The notes under the pieces were generated by a model. That model searched no databases. It saw only the letters and a program-made list of their open reading frames with translations, and was not told where the DNA came from. A stretch of DNA of 64,000 nt, taken from Pseudomonas monteilii. Its GTDB lineage: Bacteria > Pseudomonadota > Gammaproteobacteria > Pseudomonadales > Pseudomonadaceae. This document shows positions 35,587-46,380 of the stretch, one piece after another (within the stretch, counting starts at the first letter, position 1; the number at the start of each line of letters is the position of its first letter). The translations under genes and the position numbers were made by a program. Where the stretch lies: positions 1,736,001 to 1,800,000 of the forward strand of contig CP013997.1 in assembly GCA_001534745.1 (NCBI GenBank), read 5' to 3'.

Positions 35587-35686
35587 GCGTGAGCGATCCG
35601 ATAACTGAGCGAAAGAGAATATAGATTTAACGCATGTGATGTTCCGGCACAAGCTAGGCCCATTCTCCACGCTCAGGATCCCGGTC

Positions 35687-35842
35687 ATGAACCAGGCCTT
35701 GCACACCCCGTCATCGTCGGCCAGTGGTCTCCAGTTCGAATCGCACTGGATCGTCCATTCGACGCCGTGGGTGAAGCCCTGCACGGTATCGACTGATCAG
35801 CACACTTTCGCGCGACGGGCGCTTACTCACTACAACAACTAG
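35687..35842 (+). pseudogene. Possible 5' remnant of an omega-amino-acid:pyruvate transaminase
   Basis: A 51-codon frame beginning MNQALHTPSSSASGLQFESHW lies between the LysR gene and mmsA. The stretch SGLQFESHWI resembles SQLKLDAHWM at the start of beta-alanine:pyruvate transaminases, which normally sit exactly here (LysR divergent, transaminase, mmsA). After about 22 residues the similarity stops. A large deletion of the transaminase gene would explain this. The match is short and the call tentative. Confidence 0.35.
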
Positions 35843-35872
35843 ACAGCTTGGCATCAAGCTCGAGGAAAGAAG

Positions 35873-37369
<1,497 letters not shown>

Positions 37370-37390
37370 GCGCGCATCAGTTCGGGTGGC

Positions 37391-37431
37391 AGCGCCATCG
37401 GCCGTTCTGACGGAGACCAGCCGATGGCGCT
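37391..37431 (+). other. Hairpin after mmsA
   Basis: AGCGCCATCGGC (37391-37402) pairs perfectly with GCCGATGGCGCT (37420-37431), 22 bases after the mmsA stop. No T-run follows, so it may protect the 3' end or weaken read-through. Confidence 0.5.
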
Positions 37432-37505
37432 GCTACTCACCCCGTACCGTGACTGGGCGGGCCTTACCTTCTCACCCTTCGTCAAAAGCCTTGGCTGGAG
37501 ACCTT

Positions 37506-37533
37506 GCCGCCACCACGCTGGCGGCTTTTCTTT
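37506..37533 (+). terminator. Terminator between mmsA and aminotransferase
   Basis: GCCGCCA-CCACGC-TGGCGGC followed by TTTTCTTT, a short GC stem with a T-rich tail. It ends 34 bases before the aminotransferase ATG, so it could also act as a leader attenuator. Confidence 0.65.
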
Positions 37534-37567
37534 GCCGGGCCGAACCCTCAAGAGGTCGCTGAGCATC

Positions 37568-38872
37568 ATGGCAATCACCAACGCATACGTTAAAGGTCTG
37601 GATCGCGACTACGTATTTCATTCGTGGTCGACTCAAGGGGCACTCGATCCACTGGTCATCGCCGGTGGCGAAGGCTGTACCGCCTGGGACTTCGACGGCA
37701 AGCGCTACCTGGACTTTTCCAGCCAGCTGGTCAACACCAATCTGGGCCACCAGCACCCTGCGGTCGTCGTGGCGATCCAGGAGCAGGCCGCTACGCTGAC
37801 CACCGTCGCCCCGGCCACGGCCAACCTGGCACGCGGTGAAGCCGCCAAGCGCATCATCGAGCAGGCGCCCGCCGGCTTCAAGAAGGTGTTCTTCACCAAC
37901 GGCGGCGCCGACGCCAACGAGAACGCCATCCGCATGGCCCGGCTCTTCACCGGTCGCGACAAGGTACTGTCGGCCTACCGCTCCTATCACGGCAACACCG
38001 GCTCGGCCATCGTGGCCACCGGTGACCCGCGTCGCGTACCGAACGAATATGCCCGCGCGCATGTGCATTTCTTCACCCCGTACCTGTACCGAAGCGAGTT
38101 CAGCGCGCAGACCGAGGCCGAAGAGACCGAGCGCGCCCTGCGTCACCTGCGTCGGGTGATCGAGAGCGAAGGTGCGGCCTCGATCGCGGCCATCCTGCTC
38201 GAAAGCCTTCCGGGCACCGCTGGCATCCTGATGCCGTCCGCCGCCTACATGCAGGGGGTGCGTGAGCTGGCCACCGAGTTCGGCATCCTGCTGATCCTGG
38301 ACGAGGTGATGTCAGGGTTCGGTCGCACCGGCAAGTGGTTCGCCCTGGAGCACTACGGCGTGGTACCGGACCTGATCACCTTCGCCAAAGGCGTCAACTC
38401 CGGCTATGTCCCTGTCGGCGGTGTGGTGATCTCCGAGTCGATCTCCCGTTATTTCGACACCCATTTCTTCCCCGGCGGCCTGACCTATTCCGGGCACCCG
38501 CTGGCGATGGCGTCGATCATCGCCTCGATCGATGCGATGCGCGAAGAACAGGTGGTCGAGCACGCGCTGACGATCGGCAGCCAGGTATTGGGGCCACGTC
38601 TGCGCGAGCTGCAGCAGCGTCATGCGGTCATCGGCGAAGTGCGCGGTGCCGGCGTGTTCTGGGCGATCGAGCTGGTCAGCGATCGGCAAAGCCGTGCGCC
38701 GCTGGCGGCCGACAAGATGCAGGCGATCAAGGCCATGCTGCTGGAACGCGGGTTGTTGCCGTTCGTGGTCGAGAACCGCATTCACGTCGTACCCCCGTGC
38801 GTGGTCAGCGCCGCTGAAGTCGAGGCAGGCGTTGCCATTCTGGATGAGGTGATCGGTGCGGTCATGGACTGA
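37568..38872 (+). CDS. Class-III aminotransferase
   Basis: 434 residues from the ATG at 37568 (MAITNAYVKGLDRDYVFHSW). PLP site: TNGGADANENAIRMAR (110-125), Asp245 in LILDEVMSGFGRTG and Lys274 in ITFAKGVNSGYVPVGG. The MSGFGRTGKWFALEH and GVNSGYVP pattern is typical of taurine/omega-amino-acid:pyruvate-type members. It follows mmsA and may supply a semialdehyde to it, taking over from the apparently deleted transaminase upstream. Substrate not assigned. Confidence 0.87.
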   Translation: MAITNAYVKGLDRDYVFHSWSTQGALDPLVIAGGEGCTAWDFDGKRYLDFSSQLVNTNLGHQHPAVVVAIQEQAATLTTVAPATANLARGEAAKRIIEQAPAGFKKVFFTNGGADANENAIRMARLFTGRDKVLSAYRSYHGNTGSAIVATGDPRRVPNEYARAHVHFFTPYLYRSEFSAQTEAEETERALRHLRRVIESEGAASIAAILLESLPGTAGILMPSAAYMQGVRELATEFGILLILDEVMSGFGRTGKWFALEHYGVVPDLITFAKGVNSGYVPVGGVVISESISRYFDTHFFPGGLTYSGHPLAMASIIASIDAMREEQVVEHALTIGSQVLGPRLRELQQRHAVIGEVRGAGVFWAIELVSDRQSRAPLAADKMQAIKAMLLERGLLPFVVENRIHVVPPCVVSAAEVEAGVAILDEVIGAVMD

Positions 38873-38884
38873 CTGGCCATAGAG

Positions 38885-38909
38885 CCCGCTACCTGTCTTG
38901 GGTAGCGGG
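38885..38909 (+). other. Hairpin after aminotransferase
   Basis: CCCGCTACC (38885-38893) / GGTAGCGGG (38901-38909), 7-base loop, 13 bases after the stop. No T-run; a weak terminator at best. Confidence 0.4.
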
Positions 38910-38967
38910 TCCCGGAGGCGCCTTTGCTCAGCGCTGTCGCTGCCAGGTTTTCCAGGACACGAAGTGG

Positions 38968-39006
38968 AAACGCCCCGTTCCGGCATCAGGCCGGAACGGG
39001 GCGTTT
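38968..39006. terminator. Strong bidirectional terminator after ppsA
   Basis: A perfect 16-bp inverted repeat: AAACGCCCCGTTCCGG (38968-38983) and CCGGAACGGGGCGTTT (38991-39006) around a 7-base loop. It starts 10 bases after the ppsA stop and serves both convergent transcripts. Confidence 0.9.
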
Positions 39007-39016
39007 GAGGTTCTGC

Positions 39017-41440
39017 CTAGCGCTGAGTGTCAGCCAGGAACAGCCAGGTTTCGATCACCGAGTCCGGGTTCAGCGACACACTGTCGATACCCTGTTCCAT
39101 CAGCCACTTGGCCAGGTCCGGATGATCCGAAGGCCCCTGGCCGCAGATGCCGATGTACTTGCCGGCCTTGTTGCACGCGGCGATGGCATTGGCCAGCAGC
39201 TTCTTCACCGCAGGATTTCGCTCGTCGAACAGGTGCGCAATGATACCCGAATCGCGGTCCAGGCCCAGGGTCAGCTGGGTCAGGTCGTTGGAGCCGATGG
39301 AGAAGCCGTCGAAGTACTCGAGGAACTCATCGGCCAGCAGCGCGTTGGACGGCAGCTCGCACATCATGATCACGCGCAGGCCGTTGTCACCACGGGCCAG
39401 GCCGTTCTCGGCGAGCAGGTCGACCACCTGGCTGGCCTCGCCCAGGGTGCGCACGAACGGCACCATGATCTCGACGTTGGTCAGGCCCATCTCGTTGCGC
39501 ACGCGCTTGAGCGCCCGGCATTCGAGCTCGAAGCAGTCGCGGAACGCCTCGCTGATGTAGCGCGAGGCGCCGCGGAAGCCCAGCATCGGGTTTTCTTCTT
39601 CCGGCTCGTAGAGCTTGCCGCCGATTAGGTTGGCGTACTCGTTGGACTTGAAGTCCGACAGGCGCACGATGACCTTCTTCGGGTAGAAGGCCGCGGCCAG
39701 GGTGCTGATGCCCTCGACCAGTTTCTCGACGTAGAAGCCCACCGGGTCGTCGTAGCCGGCGATGCGCTTGTCGACGCTGTCCTTGAGCTCCGGCGGCAGA
39801 CCGGCGTAGTTCAGCAGCGCCTTGGGGTGCACGCCGATCATGCGGTTGATGATGAACTCCAGGCGCGCCAGGCCGACTCCGGCGTTGGGCAGCTGGGCGA
39901 AGTCGAAGGCCCGGTCGGGGTTGCCGACGTTCATCATGATCTTGAACGGCAGCTCGGGCATGGCATCGACCGAGTTCTGCTTGATGTCGAAGCCCAACTC
40001 GCCTTCGAAGATGTAGCCGGTGTCGCCTTCGGCGCAGGACACGGTCACGCCCTGGCCGTCCTTGAGCAGCTGGGTGGCGTTGCCGCAGCCCACCACCGCC
40101 GGGATGCCCAGCTCGCGGGCGATGATCGCCGCGTGGCAGGTGCGCCCGCCGCGGTTGGTGACGATGGCGCTGGCGCGCTTCATCACCGGTTCCCAGTCCG
40201 GGTCGGTCATGTCCGAGACCAGCACGTCGCCTGGCTGGACCTTGTCCATCTCGGAAACGTCCTTGATCACCCGCACCTTGCCGGCGCCGATGCGCTGGCC
40301 GATGGCCCGGCCTTCGACCAGCACGGTGCCCTTCTCTTTGAGCAGGTAGCGTTCCATGACGTTGGCGCTGGAGCGGCTCTTCACCGTCTCAGGACGCGCC
40401 TGGACGATGTACAGCTGGCCGTCGTCACCGTCCTTGGCCCACTCGATGTCCATCGGCCGCTGGTAGTGCTGCTCGATGATCATCGCTTGCTTGGCCAGCT
40501 CCGCGACTTCGGCGTCGCTCAGGCAGAAGCGCGCGCGCTCGGCGCGGTCGACGTCGACGGTCTTGACCGAGCGACCGGCCTTGGCTTCGTCGCCGTAGAT
40601 CATCTTGATCGCCTTGCTGCCCAGGTTGCGGCGCAGGATCGCCGGACGCCCGGCCTGCAGGGTGGCCTTGTGCACGTAGAATTCGTCCGGGTTGACCGCG
40701 CCCTGGACCACGGTTTCGCCCAGGCCGTAGGCGCCGGTGATGAACACCACGTCACGGAAGCCCGACTCGGTGTCGAGGGTGAACATCACCCCGGCGGTGC
40801 CGGTTTCCGAGCGGACCATGCGCTGCACGCCGGCGGACAGGGCCACCAGCTTGTGGTCGAAGCCCTGGTGCACGCGGTAGGCGATGGCGCGGTCGTTGAA
40901 CAGCGAGGCGAAGACTTCCTTGGCGGCGCGGATCACGTTGTCCACGCCACGGATGTTGAGGAAGGTCTCCTGCTGCCCTGCGAACGAGGCGTCCGGCAGG
41001 TCTTCGGCGGTGGCCGAGGAGCGCACGGCGACGGCCATGTTGTCGTTGCCGCCGGCCATCTCGGCGAAGGCGCTGCGGATCTCGGCGTCCAGGCGAGGCG
41101 GGAACTCGGCGTCCATGACCCACTGGCGGATCTGCGCGCCGGTCTGAGTCAGCGCGGCGATGTCGTCGACGTCCAGGGCATCCAGGGCAGCGTGGATACG
41201 GTCGTTCAGGCCACTCTGCTCGAGAAAGTCGCGGTAGGCTTGAGCCGTAGTGGCGAAGCCGCCCGGCACCGAGACGCCGGCGCCGGCGAGGTTGCTGATC
41301 ATCTCGCCGAGGGATGCGTTCTTGCCCCCTACGTGCTCCACATCATGGACGCCGAGCGTCTCGAGGGACACCACGTATTCCGTCCTAGTCGATTCTCCGG
41401 TACGTGTTACAGATCGCATCATCAGATCGTTCATGGTCAT
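39017..41440 (-). CDS. ppsA: Phosphoenolpyruvate synthase
   Basis: 807 residues. Makes PEP from pyruvate with ATP for gluconeogenesis. Domains: ATP-grasp nucleotide domain (about 25-355, [24 protein letters not shown]); phospho-His swivelling domain with [21 protein letters not shown], His436; and PEP-binding barrel with [13 protein letters not shown] and [17 protein letters not shown]. Other pseudomonad PpsA proteins begin close to the EYVVSL segment, here at residue 21, so the first ~15-20 residues are extra or a downstream start is used. The ATG overlaps the upstream permease stop as ATGA. This is not the usual ppsR/ppsA context. Confidence 0.93.
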   Translation of the reverse strand: MTMNDLMMRSVTRTGESTRTEYVVSLETLGVHDVEHVGGKNASLGEMISNLAGAGVSVPGGFATTAQAYRDFLEQSGLNDRIHAALDALDVDDIAALTQTGAQIRQWVMDAEFPPRLDAEIRSAFAEMAGGNDNMAVAVRSSATAEDLPDASFAGQQETFLNIRGVDNVIRAAKEVFASLFNDRAIAYRVHQGFDHKLVALSAGVQRMVRSETGTAGVMFTLDTESGFRDVVFITGAYGLGETVVQGAVNPDEFYVHKATLQAGRPAILRRNLGSKAIKMIYGDEAKAGRSVKTVDVDRAERARFCLSDAEVAELAKQAMIIEQHYQRPMDIEWAKDGDDGQLYIVQARPETVKSRSSANVMERYLLKEKGTVLVEGRAIGQRIGAGKVRVIKDVSEMDKVQPGDVLVSDMTDPDWEPVMKRASAIVTNRGGRTCHAAIIARELGIPAVVGCGNATQLLKDGQGVTVSCAEGDTGYIFEGELGFDIKQNSVDAMPELPFKIMMNVGNPDRAFDFAQLPNAGVGLARLEFIINRMIGVHPKALLNYAGLPPELKDSVDKRIAGYDDPVGFYVEKLVEGISTLAAAFYPKKVIVRLSDFKSNEYANLIGGKLYEPEEENPMLGFRGASRYISEAFRDCFELECRALKRVRNEMGLTNVEIMVPFVRTLGEASQVVDLLAENGLARGDNGLRVIMMCELPSNALLADEFLEYFDGFSIGSNDLTQLTLGLDRDSGIIAHLFDERNPAVKKLLANAIAACNKAGKYIGICGQGPSDHPDLAKWLMEQGIDSVSLNPDSVIETWLFLADTQR

Positions 41441-42846
41441 TCTGCTACGGGAGCCTTGTGTTGTACGCGTTCAAGGGGAAGGTGCGACGCCTTGCGGGTG
41501 TTCATCAGGCCCAGGCAGACGATCACGATGGCCAGCAGGCCCGTGGCGGTGATTTCCGAACGGTAGGCGTCGATGAAGAACATGCTGATCAAGGCGCCGC
41601 CGATGAACAGGATCACTGCCCAGGTCAGCCACGGGAACAACCACATCCGAAAGCCCAGCGCGTCTCCGGCGGCAAGCACCTTTTTGCGCAGGCGCAACTG
41701 CGAGATGGCGATCACCAGGTACACCAGCAGTGCCACGGCGCCCGATGTGGAGAGCAGGAACTTGAACACGTGTTCAGGGGCGAAGTAATTGATGAAGGTG
41801 GCCAATACCCCCAGCACGGTGGTGCAGGCCACCGCCGCAACGGGCACCTTGGCGAGGTTGACGCGCGTCAGAACGCGCGGTGCATCACCGCGCCTGGCCA
41901 GCGAGTAGAGCATTCGGGAGCCGGTATAGACCTGGGAGTTCATGCAACTGGCGACCGCCAGCAGTACTACGATGTCCATCAACAGCTTGGCATTGGGGAT
42001 GTGCATGATTTCCAGGGCGCGCTGGAACGAGCCCACTTGCGGCAGGCGCGGGTCGTTCCACGGCACGATGGACAGAATCATGACGATCGACAGCAGGTAG
42101 AACACGCAGATTCGCCAGACGACCGAACGGGTGGCGCGAGTGATCTGCCGGGCCGGGTTCCTCGACTCGGCAGCGGCGATGGTGACCACTTCGGCGCCGA
42201 TGAAACTGAACATCGTCGTGAGCATGGCGCCGACGATCGCACCCGCCCCATTGGGCGCGAAACCGCCATGCAGCGCCATCAGTTGCCCGAGGCCACTGAC
42301 CTCGCGGTCCGGCAACACCCCCAGCAGTGCAGCCGCGCACAAGGCGATGAAGGCGAGGATGGCGACGATCTTCACTAGGCCGAACCAGAACTCGAATTCG
42401 CCATAGCGCGCCACGCTGAAGAAATTGGAGCCGGTCAACAGCAGAATCACCGCCGAGGCAATCACCCAGGTCGGTATGCCCGGTACCCAGGCGTTGATGA
42501 TGTTCGCCGCGGCAATGGCTTCCAGGGGGATCGCCAGTACCCAGAACCACCAGTACAGCCAGCCGATGCTGAATCCTGCCCACGGCCCGATGGCGCGGTC
42601 GGCATAGGTGGAGAATGAGCCGGTGTCAGGAGAGGCCACCGCCATTTCGCCCAGCATGCGCATCACCAGCACCACCAGGGCGCCGGTGAAGAGGTAGGCC
42701 AGCAGTGCCGCCGGCCCTGCCTGGGCGATCGCATGACCAGAAAAGACGAATAACCCGGCGCCGATCACGCCAGCGATCGACAACATGGTGACATGGCGCT
42801 GTTTCAGGCCCGGTGCAAGTGAGTTGTTGGACATGGATAGACTCAT
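41437..42846 (-). CDS. Amino-acid permease, GabP/AAT type
   Basis: 469 residues if started at 42846; the ATG at 42834 ([17 protein letters not shown]) is equally possible, and neither has a strong ribosome site. The APC signature [24 protein letters not shown] is in TM1, and [20 protein letters not shown] and [18 protein letters not shown] match the GABA-permease subgroup. It is closely similar to the permease at 8150-9556. Its stop overlaps the ppsA start, so amino-acid import and PEP synthesis are translationally linked here. Confidence 0.87.
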   Translation of the reverse strand: MSLSMSNNSLAPGLKQRHVTMLSIAGVIGAGLFVFSGHAIAQAGPAALLAYLFTGALVVLVMRMLGEMAVASPDTGSFSTYADRAIGPWAGFSIGWLYWWFWVLAIPLEAIAAANIINAWVPGIPTWVIASAVILLLTGSNFFSVARYGEFEFWFGLVKIVAILAFIALCAAALLGVLPDREVSGLGQLMALHGGFAPNGAGAIVGAMLTTMFSFIGAEVVTIAAAESRNPARQITRATRSVVWRICVFYLLSIVMILSIVPWNDPRLPQVGSFQRALEIMHIPNAKLLMDIVVLLAVASCMNSQVYTGSRMLYSLARRGDAPRVLTRVNLAKVPVAAVACTTVLGVLATFINYFAPEHVFKFLLSTSGAVALLVYLVIAISQLRLRKKVLAAGDALGFRMWLFPWLTWAVILFIGGALISMFFIDAYRSEITATGLLAIVIVCLGLMNTRKASHLPLERVQHKAPVAE

Positions 42847-42934
42847 TAATTGTTTTTGGAGCGTTCTGATCCGTACATCGCGCGGCGCCGCGGCCGAATC
42901 GCTTGCTCGGCACGCGAAGGCCTGCCGCGTAGCC

Positions 42935-43441
42935 TTAAAAGGGCGATTCGGTGTCGAGCGAGAGCCCCGTGGGGTCCTGGTCGAGCAGTGTGCAGAGCGC
43001 CTCGACCACGATCTGATGATCCTGTCTGTCCGGAAGGCCGGATACGGTGACCGCGCCGATGACGCCGGCACCACGTACGGTGATCGGAAACCCACCCCCT
43101 GCGCTGGTGTAGTCGACCGGTGAGAGCGCGTAGCGTTGCGTCATGTCGTCAGCATCGAGCGCCAGCTGATAGCGCAGACGATAGGAACTGCGCAGGAAAC
43201 GCTGCACGGTATTGGCCTTGCGTCTGATCCACGCGTGATTGTCCGAGGTCACGCCCGGACGGGCAGCGACGAACAAGGGGCGGTCGAAACGCCGTATGTC
43301 GATCGCCAAGGGCCACGCGTGTGCGCTCGCCCGGTCGTAGAGAAGGCTGCCAAGCTGCCAGGCATGCGCTTCATCGAACGCTGGAAATTGAAGGATTTCT
43401 TCCTGGCGAATCAAGCGCGCCAACTCGTCTTTCAAGTGCAT
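42935..43441 (-). CDS. UPF0303 / GlcG-HbpS-like small protein
   Basis: 168 residues from the ATG at 43441, chosen because AGGAG lies 7 bases upstream (an ATG 6 bases earlier sits too close to it). The pattern AHAWPLAIDIRRFDRPLFVAARPG, NHAWIRRKANTVQRF and SAGGGFPITVRGAGVIGAVTVSGLPDRQDHQIVVEAL is characteristic of the UPF0303 (YBR137W-like) branch of the GlcG/HbpS fold. Members are linked to heme or small-acid metabolism without a proven reaction. It precedes the permease-ppsA pair by about 90 bases. Confidence 0.8.
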   Translation of the reverse strand: MHLKDELARLIRQEEILQFPAFDEAHAWQLGSLLYDRASAHAWPLAIDIRRFDRPLFVAARPGVTSDNHAWIRRKANTVQRFLRSSYRLRYQLALDADDMTQRYALSPVDYTSAGGGFPITVRGAGVIGAVTVSGLPDRQDHQIVVEALCTLLDQDPTGLSLDTESPF

Positions 43442-43752
43442 ACCCATCTCCTTCTCACTGGCTCACCGCAGGCCAGTGTGCTGTCGATCACTACAGAATG
43501 GGCGCAACATTGGGTGAGTTAAATGCATATTTTCTTACGTTTATGTGCAAATCGACTTTCCCATTCAGTGGACTTTCAGCACAAAGCGTCTTGAGCCAGG
43601 AATGACAGTTGAAGAGCTTCCAATACGCGCTGAAGTCTGTTGACAGGTTCTAGCATAATTTTTATCTTGAGTGCAGCGATGCACACAAAATCGCATGCAC
43701 GCAACCGTCGTACCTTCCTGCCAAGAACAATCATTTTCAGTGAGGTCCAACC
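43442..43752. other. Divergent regulatory region of UPF0303 and binding-protein genes
   Basis: 311 bases between divergent genes. It holds the TGCA dyad at 43669-43688, an ATGCAT at about 43521-43526, and a second GCATGCAC just right of the dyad. The region is AT-richer than its neighbours, as expected of promoters. No gene seen. Confidence 0.5.
43669..43688 (+). promoter_or_regulatory. TGCA-type dyad upstream of second binding-protein gene
   Basis: GAGTGCAGCGATGCACACAA; its core GTGCA-GCGA-TGCAC (43671-43684) is a perfect inverted repeat. It matches the site upstream of the paralogous binding protein of the imino-acid operon. It ends 64 bases before the ATG at 43753. Confidence 0.6.
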
Positions 43753-44586
43753 ATGTCTCGTCCAACGCTGTTGTCCTTCAAAGCCTTTATCGTCAGTGCC
43801 AGCCTGTGTGGCGCGCTGCTCACTCAGGCGGCTGCTCAAGCCGCTGAAACTTCTCTATGGCAGGACGTGCAGAAAGCAGGCGTGCTTCGCTGCGGCGCAG
43901 CGGTGGCTGCGCCCTATGTCATGCGTGATGTGAAAACGGGTGACTACAGCGGTTATTTCGTGGACCTCTGCCGCGACTTCGGCGAGAAGGTGCTGAAGGT
44001 CAAGGTCGCCTTCGTGGACACGAACTGGGACAACCTGGTGGCCGGGCTGCAGAGCAACAAATGGGATTTGGCAATGGCCCTCAACCAGACCCCCGAACGC
44101 GCGCTGGCCGTGGGTTTCACGGTACCGGCCACCGATTATCAGGTGTCTCTGCTGGTGAACAAGGCCAACCCCAAAGTGGCGCAAGCAACGGACGACATCG
44201 CCACACTGGACAAGCCGGACGTCACCTTTGCGGTCATGTCCGGCACCGCCCAGGACAAGGCCATCTCTTCCGTGGTGCGCAACGCAAAGATCATGCGCTT
44301 GCCTGGCATGGACGAGGCGCGTCTCGCCGTGATGTCCAAGCGCGCCGACGTGCTGGTCGATGCCAGCGACACGAATCACTTGTTCGCACTGGCCAACCCT
44401 GACTGGACCCGCGAAATCCTTCCGAAACCGGCATTGGCCAAGCAGGGCGTCTCGTTTGGCGTGCGCCGCGACATCTCGGCTGCGGATCTTGAAGTGCTCA
44501 ACATCTACCTGCGCCAGCGCCGCGACACCGGGGAGATCCAGCAACTGGTCGACAAGGCGTCGACGCAGGCGAACGCCGCCAAATAA
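43753..44586 (+). CDS. Orphan periplasmic amino-acid-binding protein
   Basis: 277 residues. Signal peptide MSRPTLLSFKAFIVSASLCG... with cleavage after AQA-AET. The mature part is very similar throughout to the binding protein at 33611-34447 (shared VLRCGAAVAAPYVMRD, SGYFV-LCRDF, TNHLFALAN and PALAKQGVSF). It has no permease or ATPase genes of its own. It probably delivers a related ligand to the same membrane complex or acts as a sensor. Same-type operator upstream; a hairpin follows. Confidence 0.9.
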   Translation: MSRPTLLSFKAFIVSASLCGALLTQAAAQAAETSLWQDVQKAGVLRCGAAVAAPYVMRDVKTGDYSGYFVDLCRDFGEKVLKVKVAFVDTNWDNLVAGLQSNKWDLAMALNQTPERALAVGFTVPATDYQVSLLVNKANPKVAQATDDIATLDKPDVTFAVMSGTAQDKAISSVVRNAKIMRLPGMDEARLAVMSKRADVLVDASDTNHLFALANPDWTREILPKPALAKQGVSFGVRRDISAADLEVLNIYLRQRRDTGEIQQLVDKASTQANAAK

Positions 44587-44595
44587 AGGTACCGA

Positions 44596-44633
44596 AAGCC
44601 GCTTGCCCACCCAGGCGCGAGCGGCTTCTCTTG
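44596..44633 (+). terminator. Hairpin between binding protein and SDR
   Basis: AAGCCGCT (44596-44603) / AGCGGCTT (44620-44627) followed by CTCTTG. A modest intercistronic terminator that would lower SDR expression relative to the binding protein. Confidence 0.5.
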
Positions 44634-44659
44634 ATTTCGACAATGGAAGGTGAACGCTC

Positions 44660-45430
44660 ATGAGTGACACGAAAGGCCCGCTCGCGGGGCAGACCGTCTT
44701 GGTGACCGGGGCATCGGGAGGCATCGGCGCTGCCATCGTCGAGCAGTTGGCAGCCGAAGGCGCTCGTCCCGTCATCCACTACAGCCGTGACGCACAAGGT
44801 GCCCAGTACCTGTTGGACCGAATCGGAGGCAATGGCTGGATCGTGCAAGGCGACCTCAGCGATGCCTACGGCCCTGAGCGCTTGTGGAGCGCTGCCCTCG
44901 AGGTGAGCGGCGGGCGGATTCACGGGCTCATCAACAACGCCGGCATCCGCACGGAGATACCGCTCGAGGCACCGTCTACCGAATGGCGTGACGCGTGGCG
45001 TCGCGAGTTCCAGGTCAATTTCTTCGCCGCGGCCGATCTCTGCCGTGAGGCGGTTGCCCACTACCGTGACCAAGGAGGCGGGCGCATCATCAATATGGCC
45101 AGTCGCGCGGCTCAACGGGGTTACACCGCTGGCGCGCTGCCCTACGGTTCGAGCAAGGCCGCGCTGATCAACCTGACCAAGTCCCTCGCGCGCAGTGTCG
45201 CCGGTGACGGTATCGTGGCGGTAGCGATTGCGCCTGGGTGGGTGCGCACGGACATGGCCGAACAGTTCATCGCCCAGCATGGGGAAGCGGCGGCCGTTGC
45301 CGATATTCCCGTAGGGCGCATGGCGAGTCCTGCCGAGATCGCTGAGTTGGTCGCATTCACGCTGCGCCCCTCCCAGGCGTCGCTGAACGGCGCCACGCTG
45401 GATGTCAATGGAGGGAGTTATATCCGTTGA
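44660..45430 (+). CDS. Short-chain dehydrogenase/reductase
   Basis: 256 residues. TGASGGIG cofactor loop (residues 17-24), INNAG (91-95), and catalytic Ser148, Tyr162 and Lys166 (YGSSK). The residue after the second strand region (HYSRD) leaves NADP preference possible. It lies 73 bases after the orphan binding protein and is the last catabolic gene before the T6SS locus. Substrate unknown; an oxo-acid or hydroxy-acid reductase would fit the context. Confidence 0.87.
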   Translation: MSDTKGPLAGQTVLVTGASGGIGAAIVEQLAAEGARPVIHYSRDAQGAQYLLDRIGGNGWIVQGDLSDAYGPERLWSAALEVSGGRIHGLINNAGIRTEIPLEAPSTEWRDAWRREFQVNFFAAADLCREAVAHYRDQGGGRIINMASRAAQRGYTAGALPYGSSKAALINLTKSLARSVAGDGIVAVAIAPGWVRTDMAEQFIAQHGEAAAVADIPVGRMASPAEIAELVAFTLRPSQASLNGATLDVNGGSYIR

Positions 45431-45485
45431 CTTGCATTGGGGGCGATCTTTCATGAGGGAGTAGCGTGCCTGGGGTGGGGAGGCC

Positions 45486-46379
45486 TCATGCACGCTTTGT
45501 CCTTTTCGGACGTGGAGGCGCCTCTTCGAATGCTTCAGGTGGAGGCGGTGCAGCCTTGACATTGAAGAGGCGGCAGATGACGTACCAACACAGGGCAACG
45601 GTGAGGTTGTAAGGGAACAGCAGGGCCCAGAAGGGCAGTTGCCAGTTCTTCTTGCCCTGCATCTCGCCCGGTTCGCCGGTCCGCCAGGGGGCGTAGTGAC
45701 GCCAGGCTTCGGTAGGGGTCAGGCAGATGGCGTGGAGGGGACGGTGCCACCAGTTGGGTTCGCTGGGCGGGGGGAGTTTGTCGAGGCCGTGGTCCATGAA
45801 GTGACGTAGGTATTCCCAGACTTCGGCGACGTATTGGATGTCGGGTTCGGTGGGTTCGTTGCTGTCGATCCAGAGGCAATCACCTTCATGTAGCGTTCCA
45901 TCTGCTCGACGAGCTGAAAAAGCAAGCGCATAGCTAGTATTGAAAGCGTGACCGTTGAATTCTCTTTTTTTGAGTAGGCCTCCTTCAGTGGCTGTCCAGT
46001 TGAAGCAGATGAGTGTTCGATTACATTGATATAAAATTTTCTTGGTGCTTCGGTTTAAGAAAATGTCCGAAAGTTTTGTTATGTGGAATATCCGATAGGC
46101 CAAAAAAGGTGTGAAGATAAAGGGTGTTAGTAAGAATTTTAGTAGCGAATGCGTGTCCTTAAGGGCTAAGAGTCTATAGTCGAGTTCAAATATATCGGGA
46201 TAGCAGTAGAGCATTAACCCTATTGTCATGGCTGTGTAGAGCTTGGCCATGAAGACAGAATCTGCGATCCACGGGTTGTACAGGCGTAGTGTATGTTCGG
46301 AGAGGTCCGAGAGTTGCCCTTTAATGGCAGGGCTATGGCCCGAGCAAGTGGTTGTGGTGAATAGCCAGTGGGTTGTCAT
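45486..46379 (-). CDS. DUF6708-like membrane protein, probable T6SS immunity (copy 1)
   Basis: 297 residues. Hydrophobic segments near 42-62 and 85-110 and a C-terminal one (WALLFPYNLTVALCWYVICRLF). The first ~160 residues are AT-rich and diverged from the paralogues. From DCLWIDSNEPTEPDIQYVAEV onward the sequence is nearly identical to copies 2 and 3. It is last in the effector/immunity array, its ATG one base after the stop of copy 2. An integral-membrane immunity protein is what a pore-forming effector would require; function is inferred from context only. Confidence 0.75.
   Translation of the reverse strand: MTTHWLFTTTTCSGHSPAIKGQLSDLSEHTLRLYNPWIADSVFMAKLYTAMTIGLMLYCYPDIFELDYRLLALKDTHSLLKFLLTPFIFTPFLAYRIFHITKLSDIFLNRSTKKILYQCNRTLICFNWTATEGGLLKKREFNGHAFNTSYALAFSARRADGTLHEGDCLWIDSNEPTEPDIQYVAEVWEYLRHFMDHGLDKLPPPSEPNWWHRPLHAICLTPTEAWRHYAPWRTGEPGEMQGKKNWQLPFWALLFPYNLTVALCWYVICRLFNVKAAPPPPEAFEEAPPRPKRTKRA
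45511..45881. repeat. 371-bp near-identical block, copy 1 of 3
   Basis: The 3' part of immunity copy 1. The same block recurs at 46421-46791 and 47891-48261 with only scattered base differences and equal length. All copies lie in the same orientation. Confidence 0.8.
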
Positions 46380-46380
46380 G

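Noticed and set aside
39827..41566. 579-codon open frame on the plus strand
   Set aside because: Exact antisense of ppsA; its length comes from high GC at the third position.
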